Shown piece after piece: positions 8,916 through 17,182 of a stretch of 35,893 nucleotides of DNA (position 1 is the stretch's first letter; each line of letters begins with the position of its first letter). The stretch covers positions 1-35,893 of the forward strand of contig JAUNCQ010000022.1 of the NCBI GenBank assembly GCA_030526515.1, read 5' to 3'. Source of the stretch: Coriobacteriia bacterium. Lineage in GTDB: Bacteria > Actinomycetota > Coriobacteriia > Coriobacteriales > Eggerthellaceae. Both the position numbers and the translations under genes were made by a program. The notes under the pieces are model-generated. The model was not told the origin of the DNA and searched no databases. It was given only the letters and a program-made list of their open reading frames with translations.

Positions 8916-11813
8916 CTACTCCTTTCCCTGGTCAACGCCACGCATGGGGCAATTGGTCGCCGCGCAGTACGTGCATACATCCTTCGAACGAGGTCGCGGA
9001 TCAACCTCGCCCGCCTTCATGCGTTCCAGCACCGCCGCCAGCTCCTCTTCCACCCGATCAAGGTCGTCCAGGAAAGACGGCGAGCCGCACTTTTCCGCGT
9101 TGATATTGCACAGGTCTTGAGTGGGATGCAGCACCTGCGCATCGTATGCGCCGGAAATGCCCAAGCGCTTGCCGTAGGATACGTACACCGCGCCCACCGG
9201 CGTCAGGCCCATCCTGCGGCGAACCATCTGCGCATATATGAGCGTCTGCACGTGCAGCGGCGTCACCATGCCCTCCGTCGCCTTGGCCTCGAAGGCATAG
9301 GTCGAAGGAGCGCTGCCCTTGTAATCAACCACCACCGCACGGCCATAGGGGTCCACGTCCAAGCGGTCCAAGCGACCGTGAACATGCAGGCCCGCGTATT
9401 CAATGGGCTGGTCTTCGCCCAGGTTCAGCTCCACACCCTGCGGCGCAAAGTCTGGAAGCAGGCCTGCCTCCCACTCCACGTAAGCCTGCAGCTGGCGCAT
9501 GAGAGCATCTGCCGCCCATTCCTCAGCCTTGGTCAGGGGCACGTAGGCGCTCGACTCGTACAGATAGCGCTCCTCCTCAAGCTGCCCGTAGAACAGCTCC
9601 TTCAAGGTTTCTTGGGCCTGACGGGCATTTTCCCTAGTCACACGTCGCTGACCAGTCATGCGCAAATGCTCGTGAGTCATCTCCAGGATCTTATGGGCGA
9701 AGGAGCCGCGCTCCAGGGGACCGAATCCAGCCTCGATGCCGCTGCTGGCTCCCAGGCGAGATTCCACGAACCACTTGTACGGGCACTGCAGGTACTTCTC
9801 TATAGCGCTGGGCGAAAGCACTGGGAAGTCCAGCAGCTCCTGCTCGGTGCGGCCCGGCAGCAGCACGTTTTCCGCCTCTTCGGGACGAAGGGCGACCTGC
9901 GGCTGCTCAACCCGCACAGCCGCAGCCTGGGCCTGGGGCTGACGAGGATCCAAGGCACAGTCCAGCTGGTCTTCGCCCAGGGTCACACCGTAGGGTCGCA
10001 GCGACCCGGGCAGGCCCATGACCTTGTCCACCTCCGACGGGTTCTGAGGATCGCACCTATAGCAGTCCACCAGCTCCTCCAGCAACGCCGCAGGGCGCAG
10101 TTCCTTGGCATCCGAATCATTCAGGCAACGCACCAGAAGCACGCGCTGGCGCGGAACGCGCAGCACGTGCTGGAAGTTCACTCTGAGCTGATCAATGCGG
10201 CGCTTCGGCTTGAAGGCGCCTATCTGATCCATGACCTCGTCCGTTGCGGTACGGTCGTCCTTCAGCGGATAGTCCTGAGCCGTCAGATCATCCACCACCA
10301 GCATGTTCGCGGACGCTGGCGGCTCCTGGGCCGCGTGACGTAGGGTTGTGAAGTGCACATGAGCCCGAGGAAACTCCGCGCGTGCGTCCACGGATCCACC
10401 GACGGGAACGGCAGCCTGCAGAAGCTCCTCCTGGACCTGTTCCAACGGCAGGCCCAGATCACCGGCGCGCACCAACACCTCGCGCACTGCGCGCGCCGCA
10501 TTGATCTGCAGCATGCGATGGGACTCCGGCCAGTTCATCCGAGTCACCATGGCGGCAATCTGCAGGTTTACCGCCTCCACCAGGTTGCCATCAACCACCG
10601 CGGCCATGAAGTCCCTGCGCTCCTCGTACCCGAAGGCACTCAGGTCAGTCAGAGCCTCGTCCACGGTCTGGCCGCGCCAGCCGCGCACGCGCTCGTCCAG
10701 CTTCTGCGCGCTGCTCACGCTCATGAAGGAAAAGGCGCTCAGGGCAAAGTCACCGATGCGAGAAGGTGCGAAGGTGCCCGGCTCGCCCTCCGTGTCCAGG
10801 AAATCCACCAGGGCGATCCACGCGCGACCGAAGTCGGTACGACGCACCGGCACGTATGCCCGCACGCTGGAACTTACCCCCTGGTCCGCCAGACGGCCTG
10901 CAAGATTCATGAAGCACTGTCGCGGATCCTTTGCCGCGTAGACCACCTCCACGAACTCCCCCGAGCCAGCGGCTACATCATCAACCGCGGCCATCAGCTG
11001 CTCTACCGCCAGCTGATCATGGGCATACGGACCCGCAGCATAGGCGAAGCGCACCGCGCCCTGAGCCTGCACGGGATTCTGAAAATCCGGGCGGAACAGC
11101 GCCGCAGCAAGCTGACGCAGCTCGGGCGCAACCACGGAATCTGCCTCCTGGACTAGGGGCAGATCGGCTTCCCAGACCTGCTGATCCAGGCTGACCAGGA
11201 GCACGTCGGCGTCCAGAGAACCCAGCAGATCATCCTGAGCCGCCGTGGTCTGCAGGTCCAGAGCCACCACGGGAACGCCCTTCAGAACGCCGCGACTCCG
11301 CAGGTCAGCAACCACCTGGGAGTCATCGACCAGGCCCAGGTGGTTCAACAGAGCAGCATAGGCGTGCAACGCGTCCAGCACCTGCAACGTGGCCCCCCTG
11401 AACTGACTGCGATCAGCAGCCAGAGCGGCGGGCAGCGCATCACGGGCGATGGAGCCCGCCAGGTCCACGATGCCCGGCGTCACGGAAAGCGAAGCCTCGT
11501 CAGCGCAGGACTCTTTCGCCCCCTGGACCGCATCCAGCAGCACACGACGAACCATCAGCTCGCGCTGAACCGCATCGAAGCGATGGCGCCCGTCGCCGAA
11601 GAGCTCCCAGCTGTCCTGGAGCCAGTCCTTTAGGGTGACCGCCTGCACGCCCAGCGGGCACCCAGCTTCCGCCAGGTCCCGCTTCACTCGCACGGTTTCG
11701 TCATAGCTGCGCAGCAGCAGCGTGCAGCGGCCGCAGGTGCGGGCTGCCTCCGTTGCCAGCTCAAGCGCGTGGTTTCGTGCCTGTTCGTACGTTGCGTGTT
11801 GGAATATGCTCAT
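8916..11813 (-). CDS. addB: AddB/RexB-type nuclease subunit
   Basis: The 965-residue protein is the partner of AddA. The C-terminal nuclease domain carries VVVDYKGSAPS, and the four iron-sulfur cysteines of AddB are present: C677 in QCPYKWF, then C947, C950 and C955 in CTYCAATNC. In B. subtilis AddB this cluster staples the nuclease domain. No Walker A motif is seen in the N-terminal 100 residues, unlike B. subtilis AddB but like some RexB-type subunits, so ATP hydrolysis probably rests with AddA alone. In the family, AddB contacts the Chi recognition sequence. The start at 11813 has a modest AAAGG upstream, adjoining a GGGCGAAA copy at 11823-11830. It is the first gene of the addB-addA operon. 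Confidence 0.93.
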   Translation of the reverse strand: MSIFQHATYEQARNHALELATEAARTCGRCTLLLRSYDETVRVKRDLAEAGCPLGVQAVTLKDWLQDSWELFGDGRHRFDAVQRELMVRRVLLDAVQGAKESCADEASLSVTPGIVDLAGSIARDALPAALAADRSQFRGATLQVLDALHAYAALLNHLGLVDDSQVVADLRSRGVLKGVPVVALDLQTTAAQDDLLGSLDADVLLVSLDQQVWEADLPLVQEADSVVAPELRQLAAALFRPDFQNPVQAQGAVRFAYAAGPYAHDQLAVEQLMAAVDDVAAGSGEFVEVVYAAKDPRQCFMNLAGRLADQGVSSSVRAYVPVRRTDFGRAWIALVDFLDTEGEPGTFAPSRIGDFALSAFSFMSVSSAQKLDERVRGWRGQTVDEALTDLSAFGYEERRDFMAAVVDGNLVEAVNLQIAAMVTRMNWPESHRMLQINAARAVREVLVRAGDLGLPLEQVQEELLQAAVPVGGSVDARAEFPRAHVHFTTLRHAAQEPPASANMLVVDDLTAQDYPLKDDRTATDEVMDQIGAFKPKRRIDQLRVNFQHVLRVPRQRVLLVRCLNDSDAKELRPAALLEELVDCYRCDPQNPSEVDKVMGLPGSLRPYGVTLGEDQLDCALDPRQPQAQAAAVRVEQPQVALRPEEAENVLLPGRTEQELLDFPVLSPSAIEKYLQCPYKWFVESRLGASSGIEAGFGPLERGSFAHKILEMTHEHLRMTGQRRVTRENARQAQETLKELFYGQLEEERYLYESSAYVPLTKAEEWAADALMRQLQAYVEWEAGLLPDFAPQGVELNLGEDQPIEYAGLHVHGRLDRLDVDPYGRAVVVDYKGSAPSTYAFEAKATEGMVTPLHVQTLIYAQMVRRRMGLTPVGAVYVSYGKRLGISGAYDAQVLHPTQDLCNINAEKCGSPSFLDDLDRVEEELAAVLERMKAGEVDPRPRSKDVCTYCAATNCPMRGVDQGKE

Positions 11814-12022
11814 GTGCTTGCCTTTCGCCCTTTGTTACTTGATTTGCCAAGCCCATAACGTGTTGCGCTCCATGGTAGAACATCTGCCCGGGCGCGGGTG
11901 ACCATCGCAGTGGACACCCATGAATCGGGCGGAACTTTTTTCATGCGCCGACATGCCATGGGAAACTATAGGGGCACGAAGCACGGCGACTTGCGCAAGC
12001 GGACGAAAGGCTTACCATGGGC

Positions 12023-12069
12023 AGCTAAGGTCCCGCTTGCTTGAGCGACGAGCAGACGGGACTGCAGCT
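12023..12069 (+). promoter_or_regulatory. leader hairpin upstream of ferrochelatase
   Basis: The 11814-12108 gap between addB and hemH has no gene. Within it an imperfect hairpin forms: 23-26 pairs with 66-69, a 2x2 internal loop follows, then 29-35 pairs with 57-63, a single mismatch, then 37-41 with 51-55, closing a nine-base loop (positions are 12000 plus the number given). No T-run follows, so it is not a plain terminator. It ends about 27 bases before the ribosome binding site and could be an RNA leader control element. I do not recognise a known riboswitch. No strong promoter was identified in the gap. Confidence 0.4.
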
Positions 12070-12108
12070 ACGCAGCTGGAAGACAGTTGATCCATGGAGG
12101 CGGCACGA

Positions 12109-13092
12109 ATGACGGTTGGCGTTCTACTGATTAATACGGGCACTCCCGACGAGCCTACGGTGGAGGCAATCCGGCCGTACTTGACGGAGTTCCTGATGGA
12201 TCCCGCTATCATCGGGGCGCCGTACTTTGTGCGAAAGCCCCTGGTCAAGCACATAGTTTCATCGCGTCCTGAAAAGAACGTGGAGCGGTACCGCGCCTTT
12301 TGGACGCCCGAGGGGTCGCCGTTCATGCTGACCAGCCGCGCGCAGCAGCGGGCGCTGGCAGATGATCTGGGATCGGAGTTCGCGGTGGAGCTGGCCATGC
12401 GCTACGGGAACCCGGGGATTCGACCGGGTCTGGAGGCGCTGCGAGACGCGGGATGCTCCACCGTGGTGGTGGTGCCGCTGTATCCGCAGAACGTGAACGT
12501 GTGCGCAGGCACCTGCTTCAAGGAGGCGCGCGCCCAGCTGGCCGCGCTGGCCCGGGAAGGCTGGCGACCGGAGGTGCGGGAGGTTCCCAGCTTCTGCGAC
12601 CAGCCGGCGTACAGGCGCGCACTGGCCGAGTCGGTGGCGCGGGCCTGGCAGCCCGAACCTGGGGCGAAGCTGCTGGTCAGCTTCCACTCCACCATGCTGC
12701 GGGACATCAAGCGCGACCCCACGTACCTGGATCAGGCCACGCGAACCCGCGACCGGCTTGCGGCTGACCTGGGTATTTCCGCCGACGACGCGGTACTGTG
12801 CTTCCAGAGTCGGTTCGATAACCGGAAGTGGCTTTCGCCCTTCACGGAGCACGTGTTGCGAGATTTGGCGCGTCGGGGAACGCGTGACGTCTGCGTGGTG
12901 TGCCCCGGATTCGTGGCGGACAACCTGGAGACCAGCGTGGAGGTAAACGCAGAGCTGCGGGAGGCATTCATGCAAGAGGCCGTTGCAGCCGGCGCCGACG
13001 CCGCGCAAGTGCGGTTTACCTACGTGCCCGCCCTGGGCACGAGCCCGGGGCTGATCGAGGCGCTGTCCTGCGCCGTGAAGGAAGTGCTGTAA
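12109..13092 (+). CDS. hemH: ferrochelatase (HemH/CpfC family)
   Basis: The 327-residue product shows family hallmarks: VGVLLINTGTP at the start, YGNPGI, PLYPQ, the metal-site histidine in LLVSFHSTMLRD (H193), FQSRFDNRKWLSP, and the catalytic glutamate in CPGFVADNLETSVEV (E274). It inserts ferrous iron into proto- or coproporphyrin; which one cannot be told here. I prefer the ATG at 12109 because GGAGG ends eight bases before it and conserved sequence starts there; an ATG at 12094 would add five residues. HST replaces the more usual HGxP after the active histidine. No other haem-synthesis gene is nearby, so it may finish haem from an intermediate made elsewhere in the genome or taken up. Confidence 0.93.
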   Translation: MTVGVLLINTGTPDEPTVEAIRPYLTEFLMDPAIIGAPYFVRKPLVKHIVSSRPEKNVERYRAFWTPEGSPFMLTSRAQQRALADDLGSEFAVELAMRYGNPGIRPGLEALRDAGCSTVVVVPLYPQNVNVCAGTCFKEARAQLAALAREGWRPEVREVPSFCDQPAYRRALAESVARAWQPEPGAKLLVSFHSTMLRDIKRDPTYLDQATRTRDRLAADLGISADDAVLCFQSRFDNRKWLSPFTEHVLRDLARRGTRDVCVVCPGFVADNLETSVEVNAELREAFMQEAVAAGADAAQVRFTYVPALGTSPGLIEALSCAVKEVL

Positions 13093-13177
13093 TCAGGCAG
13101 AATTCGCTGAGTGCTCGGCAGAGCCTCAGAGGGAATTGCCTGCAAGAACGGCGAAGGTTCTGCGAAGATTCGGTTGC

Positions 13178-13183
13178 TAGACT
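13178..13183 (+). promoter_or_regulatory. -10 element of a probably leaderless transcript
   Basis: TAGACT lies six bases before the ATG at 13190, which would place the transcription start on the A of the start codon. No ribosome binding site is present upstream of that ATG, which fits a leaderless mRNA, common in Actinobacteria. No clear -35 box is seen. Confidence 0.4.
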
Positions 13184-13189
13184 GCGGGC

Positions 13190-14251
13190 ATGACGTATTT
13201 CATCGGGCATATATCGGCGCTGCAGTATCTGCTGAGCCACCGCATGCCCCAAGGCGGGTCGCCATTGCCGGAGGGGCTTTCGCCCACCCGCGCCAGACCG
13301 CAACCTGGCAGTGCGGCACGTCAAGCCGGGATGCCAGGCGCGTCCGTCCCACCAGGGATCCTCTCCGCAAAATTGCACGTCAACGTATGTCGCCGAGAAG
13401 GCCGGCGCTTCACCACGGCCACCGTCCCCCATGTATGGGAAGGACCAGAACGCGGAACGTACCTTCGCATCGACGACGACTTCTGCGTACTTTCGCCCGA
13501 GGCGTGCTTCCTGCAGCTCGCTTCGATCTTGCCCTTGTCGTACCTGGTAGAGCTGGGATTCTTACTTTGCGGAACCTATTCACCCGCATGCGTCCCAGGG
13601 GTAAAGCGCACGGGGCTAGAACCACTGACCTCCCCCACCAAGCTGCGAAAGTATCTGGCAAGGGCGAAGGGGCATCACGGCGCGACCAAAGCGCGATCCG
13701 CTTTGAAGTACGTGCGCCCCGGCTCAGCGAGCTCGATGGAGTCGAAGATCGCGGCGGCACTGTGCATGCCCACGACACGAGGCGGATGCGGCCTGGACCC
13801 GCTGCTCAACGAAGAGCTCGAACTTTCCGACCTGGCGCGAGGCTTCGACTGGGCAAGGACTAGAAAACCCGACTTCTTCTGGCCGACGCAACGGGTAGCC
13901 CTGGACTACGACAGCACAGAGTGGCACGACGACCTGGCCCGCGCTAACCATGACGAACGGCGACGCAATGAGCTTGCGGCCATGGGAATAACGAGCCTGG
14001 TTTGTCGCGCCAAGGACTTTCGCAACGTCATGGGCATGCAACAACTGTTCGGGCAGGTCGTCGGCGCACTTGGCAGGAGGCCCACCGCCGCCAAGAACCA
14101 CGATGCCAAGCAGGAGGCTCTGTTCGCGGAACTGTTCGGTATCAGGAAATGGGAGGTCACGAAAGAACTCCCCGAGCGGCAGCGGTTCAGGACGAAGAAG
14201 AGAGTCGCTAGGCATAGCCCATCTCAAACTACTGCGGCAAGAGACGACTGA
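13190..14251 (+). CDS. DUF559/Vsr-like PD-(D/E)XK-fold protein with AbiEi-like N-terminus
   Basis: The 353-residue protein opens with YFIGHISALQYLL, resembling the start of AbiEi-like proteins. The middle contains SPEACFLQLASILP, ELGFLLCGTY and PLTSPTKL. The C-terminal half holds SSMESKIA (E184), GGCGLDPLLNEEL and KPDFFWPTQRVALDYDSTEW (D228, D239, D241), the layout of DUF559/Vsr-type endonuclease folds. The usual final basic residue of the active site is not obvious, so it may be a degenerate or DNA-binding form. My recollection is that Eggerthellaceae genomes carry many paralogues; that needs checking. A defence, toxin-antitoxin or regulatory role is possible but unproven. It stands alone after hemH with its own leaderless-type promoter. 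Residues 20-60 look like a low-complexity insertion. Confidence 0.7.
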   Translation: MTYFIGHISALQYLLSHRMPQGGSPLPEGLSPTRARPQPGSAARQAGMPGASVPPGILSAKLHVNVCRREGRRFTTATVPHVWEGPERGTYLRIDDDFCVLSPEACFLQLASILPLSYLVELGFLLCGTYSPACVPGVKRTGLEPLTSPTKLRKYLARAKGHHGATKARSALKYVRPGSASSMESKIAAALCMPTTRGGCGLDPLLNEELELSDLARGFDWARTRKPDFFWPTQRVALDYDSTEWHDDLARANHDERRRNELAAMGITSLVCRAKDFRNVMGMQQLFGQVVGALGRRPTAAKNHDAKQEALFAELFGIRKWEVTKELPERQRFRTKKRVARHSPSQTTAARDD

Positions 14252-14654
14252 CGCGGGAATCGGACTAGCGCGATCTTCGGCGGCAAAATCCGACCCAGCG
14301 CTGCGAAAAAACGCACTTGTGCACGACCCTCACCTCGCGATTCCCTGAGCACGAAAGAAACCGGCGAGAGGCACTCGGTTCGCCTAGCTCCTGACCTGGT
14401 GTTTTACTAGCTCGATCCAAACCCGAAAAGGCGACCGCCTCTCGCAGCGGCCTCTGGAAGGCGGCGAAAACGAAAAATGCGCTTATGCACGACCCTCGAG
14501 TCGAGCACAAGCGCATTATTTTGCAGAGCAAAGACGATTTCTGCCGCGGAGCCTGCCGACAACCGGAATAGCCAGGAGCCGTCGAGCCCGCAAGACGCAT
14601 GGACCCGCTAACCGCGCAATCCGCGCAGGTCGCGCGCCCGCGAAACGCCGCGAA
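14252..14654. other. intergenic region with repeated motifs
   Basis: No supported gene lies here. It holds two same-orientation copies of a 26-bp motif ending TGCACGACCCTC (about 14305-14331 and 14472-14498, three mismatches in the shared core), a 9-bp inverted repeat GCGAGAGGC / GCCTCTCGC (14364-14372 and 14437-14445) whose flanks also match, and the hairpin at 14476-14517. An antisense open frame through the region lacks a ribosome binding site and is not accepted. The region looks like repeat debris plus terminators between the plus-strand DUF559-like gene and the minus-strand proC gene. Confidence 0.6.
14476..14521. terminator. bidirectional terminator hairpin
   Basis: A 13-bp stem with one mismatch (14476-14488 with 14505-14517) closes a 16-base loop. 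T-rich tracts follow on both strands: ATTATTTT on plus and TTTTTCGTTTT across the left arm on minus. It lies between two convergent transcripts and could stop both. Confidence 0.65.
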
Positions 14655-15452
14655 CTACAGGCCGCGAGCTGCGGCGGCAGTGGTGCGCACGGCATCGATG
14701 ACCGCGCCGCGGAACGCCGCCTTCTCCAGGACCTCCATGCCCTTGATGGTGGAGCCGCCCGGGGAGCACACCTGATCCTTCAGCGCGCCGGGATGGTCGC
14801 CGGTCTCCAACACCATCTTGGCGCTGCCCAGCACCGTCTGGGCCGCGACCTCCAGCGCCTTAGCGCGCGGCAGGCCCTCGGCCACGCCGCCATCCGCCAG
14901 CGCCTCGATGAACGCGAACACGAACGCCGGCGCACTGCCGCCCACCGCGCTGGCCGCATCGATCAGGTGCTCCGGCAGGCGCATGCGCACGCCCACGCAA
15001 TCCAGCAGGCCCTCCACCAGGGCCAGCTCCTCGGGAGTGACCGCATCATTGGGGCAGTAGCTGGTCAGGCCCTCGCCCACCAGCGCCGGCGTGTTGGGCA
15101 TGCAGCGCACGATCTTCACTTCCTTGCCGAAGCGCCCGTCCAGCCAGGCCAGGGTCTTGCCCGGCGCGATGGTGACCACGACCTTGGCCTCGTCCACCAG
15201 GTCGCGCACCTCCTCGATCACGGCCTCGTACTGCTGCGGCTTCACCGCCAGGAACACCACGTCCGATGCAGCAACCACGTCAGCATTGCATGCCGCCGAG
15301 CAAACACCCAGCTCAGCAGCCTTTTCCGCCGCACGCGTTGCGCTGGACCCGGAAATCACCACGTCCTGTGCAGCAACCGCGCCCTTGCCCAGGACGCCGC
15401 GAATCACCGCGGTGGCCATGTTGCCGCAGCCAATGAAGCCGATCTTTGCCAT
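14655..15452 (-). CDS. proC: pyrroline-5-carboxylate reductase
   Basis: The 265-residue enzyme catalyses the last step of proline synthesis, reducing 1-pyrroline-5-carboxylate with NAD(P)H. It begins with the Rossmann motif KIGFIGCGNMATA, then FLAVKPQQ, RCMPNTPALVGEG, and the C-terminal substrate and dimer region SAVGGSAPAFVFAFIEALAD and VCSPGGSTIKGMEVLE. The length matches the family. AGGAGA lies upstream of the ATG. It follows pilT by 189 bp on the same strand and is probably a separate transcript, since that gap contains a GGGCGAAA copy and GC-rich sequence without a clear function. Nothing links it functionally to the pilus-like genes. Confidence 0.95.
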   Translation of the reverse strand: MAKIGFIGCGNMATAVIRGVLGKGAVAAQDVVISGSSATRAAEKAAELGVCSAACNADVVAASDVVFLAVKPQQYEAVIEEVRDLVDEAKVVVTIAPGKTLAWLDGRFGKEVKIVRCMPNTPALVGEGLTSYCPNDAVTPEELALVEGLLDCVGVRMRLPEHLIDAASAVGGSAPAFVFAFIEALADGGVAEGLPRAKALEVAAQTVLGSAKMVLETGDHPGALKDQVCSPGGSTIKGMEVLEKAAFRGAVIDAVRTTAAAARGL

Positions 15453-15641
15453 GTACGTTCTCCTAACTCAGCAAACAAAATTCAGTGGGGCGAAATCGCC
15501 GCCCGCGGAGCACTGCCGGTGCTCGCGCCGTGAAAGCACAGCCACCACATGCGCCGCGGGACGCGTCCGCCGCTCGCGCCACGGAGCGCCGCGATCCGCG
15601 CCGCCTCGCGGGCGCCGCAGCCCACGCCGCCCAGCCGCACG

Positions 15642-16712
15642 CTAGCGCGTGGCCGCGATGTGCTTCTCCAGCGCCTCCGTATGAATAGAGTACTGCAGCG
15701 CCATTTCCTCCGTGATACGCCCTGCCTTATACAGCTCGAACAGGCTCTGGTCCATGGTGCGCATGCCCTGGGAGCCGCCAGATGCAATGACGGAGTCGAT
15801 CTGATGGCTCTTGCTTTCGCGGATCAGGTTGCGAATGGCCGTGTTGGCCACCATGATCTCGAAGGCCGGAACCACCGTGCCGTCCACGGCAGGCACCAGC
15901 TGCTGGCTGACCACGGCCTGCAGGACCATGGAAAGCTGGATGCGCACCTGGCGCTGCTGGGACGCCGGGAACGCGTCGATGATGCGGTCCACCGTAGCCG
16001 CCGCGCCGTTGGTGTGCAGGGTGCTGAACAGCAGCTGGCTCATCTCGGCGGCGCTCATGGCGGTGGCAATGGTCTCGGCATCGCGCATCTCGCCCAGGAG
16101 CAGGATGTCCGGGCTCTCGCGCATGGCAGAGCGCAAGGCCTCGGAGTAGGTGGCCACGTCGGTGGGGATCTCGCGCTGGGTCACAATGCAGGAACCGTGC
16201 TTGTGGATGTACTCGATGGGGTCCTCCATGGTCACGATGTGCCCGGACCTCATGTGGTTCAGCCGATCGATGATGCAGGCCAGCGTGGTGGACTTGCCCA
16301 CGCCCGACGGACCGGTGACCAGCACCAGGCCCTTCTGGAAGTTGGCGCAGCGCAGCACCTCCTCGGGAATGTGGAACTTCTTCGGGTCGGGAATGCCGAA
16401 GGGGATCACACGGACCACGCAGCCGAAGGAGCCGCGCTGGCGGAACACGTTCACACGGAAGCGGCCCACGCCGCTCACGGCAAAGCTGAAGTCGTCGTCG
16501 TGGTTCTGGCTGTTCACGAATATGTCGATGTTGCGATCGGCCAGCTCGTACACGCTGCGGACGAACTCCTCGGTGTCCTTGGGCATGAGCGGCGGCGCGT
16601 CCAAGCGCACCTGTCGACCGCCCGCTCGGTACGAAAGGGGCAGGCCCGCTACCACGAACATGTCCGAGGCATCGTTGTTCACCACGCCCTTCAGGATCTG
16701 GGTCAGATTCAT
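15642..16712 (-). CDS. pilT: PilT-type ATPase
   Basis: The 356-residue protein is a hexameric secretion ATPase of the PilT branch, which powers pilus retraction. It has the N2-domain start ILKGVVNNDASDMFV, Walker A GPSGVGKST (134-142), the Asp box around TMEDPIEYI, Walker B LLLGEMRDAET (204-214), the His box STLHT (230-234) and the AIRNLIRE-type retraction motif. PilB-type zinc cysteines are missing, so it is not an extension ATPase. I chose the ATG at 16712: AGGAGA lies before it and overlaps the upstream stop codon. It is the last gene of the cluster, 11 bases after the preceding gene. It is the only ATPase of this type in the window. Confidence 0.93.
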   Translation of the reverse strand: MNLTQILKGVVNNDASDMFVVAGLPLSYRAGGRQVRLDAPPLMPKDTEEFVRSVYELADRNIDIFVNSQNHDDDFSFAVSGVGRFRVNVFRQRGSFGCVVRVIPFGIPDPKKFHIPEEVLRCANFQKGLVLVTGPSGVGKSTTLACIIDRLNHMRSGHIVTMEDPIEYIHKHGSCIVTQREIPTDVATYSEALRSAMRESPDILLLGEMRDAETIATAMSAAEMSQLLFSTLHTNGAAATVDRIIDAFPASQQRQVRIQLSMVLQAVVSQQLVPAVDGTVVPAFEIMVANTAIRNLIRESKSHQIDSVIASGGSQGMRTMDQSLFELYKAGRITEEMALQYSIHTEALEKHIAATR

Positions 16713-16723
16713 GCGCTCTTCTC

Positions 16724-17182
16724 CTATTTCTTCCCCGGCCAGTAGCCCTGGCCATCTTCGACCTGAGGCCAGCTCACGCTGGTCTTCCATTTGGTTACGG
16801 TATAGCTCAGGTCATCGTTGACCTGCAGACACACGGTCAGCCGGCGTATCTGGTCACTGCTGAACGCTACGCTGACCTGGGATTCTTCAATTATTGCCAC
16901 ATCGGGCGAAACAGACCGCACGGCCTCCATGGCCGCCTCCTTCGTGCCGCCCGCCTCCTTGACGCCGGCCAGCTGCTCGTCCACCAGGGCCACGAACTCC
17001 TGGGCCGCCACCTCGTTGGCGTAGGCGCCGGAGGTGTAGTCCCGCTGGTTGTTGGCCTCGTAGCTGCTGGCTCGCGCCGTGGTGAACGAAAGCACCGCCA
17101 GCACGGCCATGCACAGGGTCACCACCAGCACGAACAGGCTCAGCGGGCCAATGCGGACGGAGCCGGTTTCCCTATACGCCAT
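16724..17182 (-). CDS. small single-pass membrane protein of the pilus-like cluster
   Basis: The 152-residue protein has a short N-terminus, one membrane helix at about residues 13-34 and an outer domain with a conserved-looking beta-rich C-terminus (SVAFSSDQIRRLTVCLQ, then SYTVTKWKTSVSWP). The layout is that of a pseudopilin or pilus-accessory protein, but the glycine before the helix (IGPLSLF) is not followed by the glutamate at +5 that type IV prepilins carry. It overlaps the upstream gene by 11 bases and has AAAGGGGG before its ATG. The function is inferred from context only. Confidence 0.75.
   Translation of the reverse strand: MAYRETGSVRIGPLSLFVLVVTLCMAVLAVLSFTTARASSYEANNQRDYTSGAYANEVAAQEFVALVDEQLAGVKEAGGTKEAAMEAVRSVSPDVAIIEESQVSVAFSSDQIRRLTVCLQVNDDLSYTVTKWKTSVSWPQVEDGQGYWPGKK

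Noticed and set aside
5391-10343. Very long open frame on the plus strand opposite addA and addB
   Set aside because: It is antisense to two clearly recognisable genes; the composition (Arg, His, Leu, Gln rich) is typical of a GC-rich shadow frame, and there is no ribosome binding site.
14265-14600. 111-residue minus-strand frame in the gap before proC
   Set aside because: No ribosome binding site, and it runs through repeat copies and a terminator hairpin.
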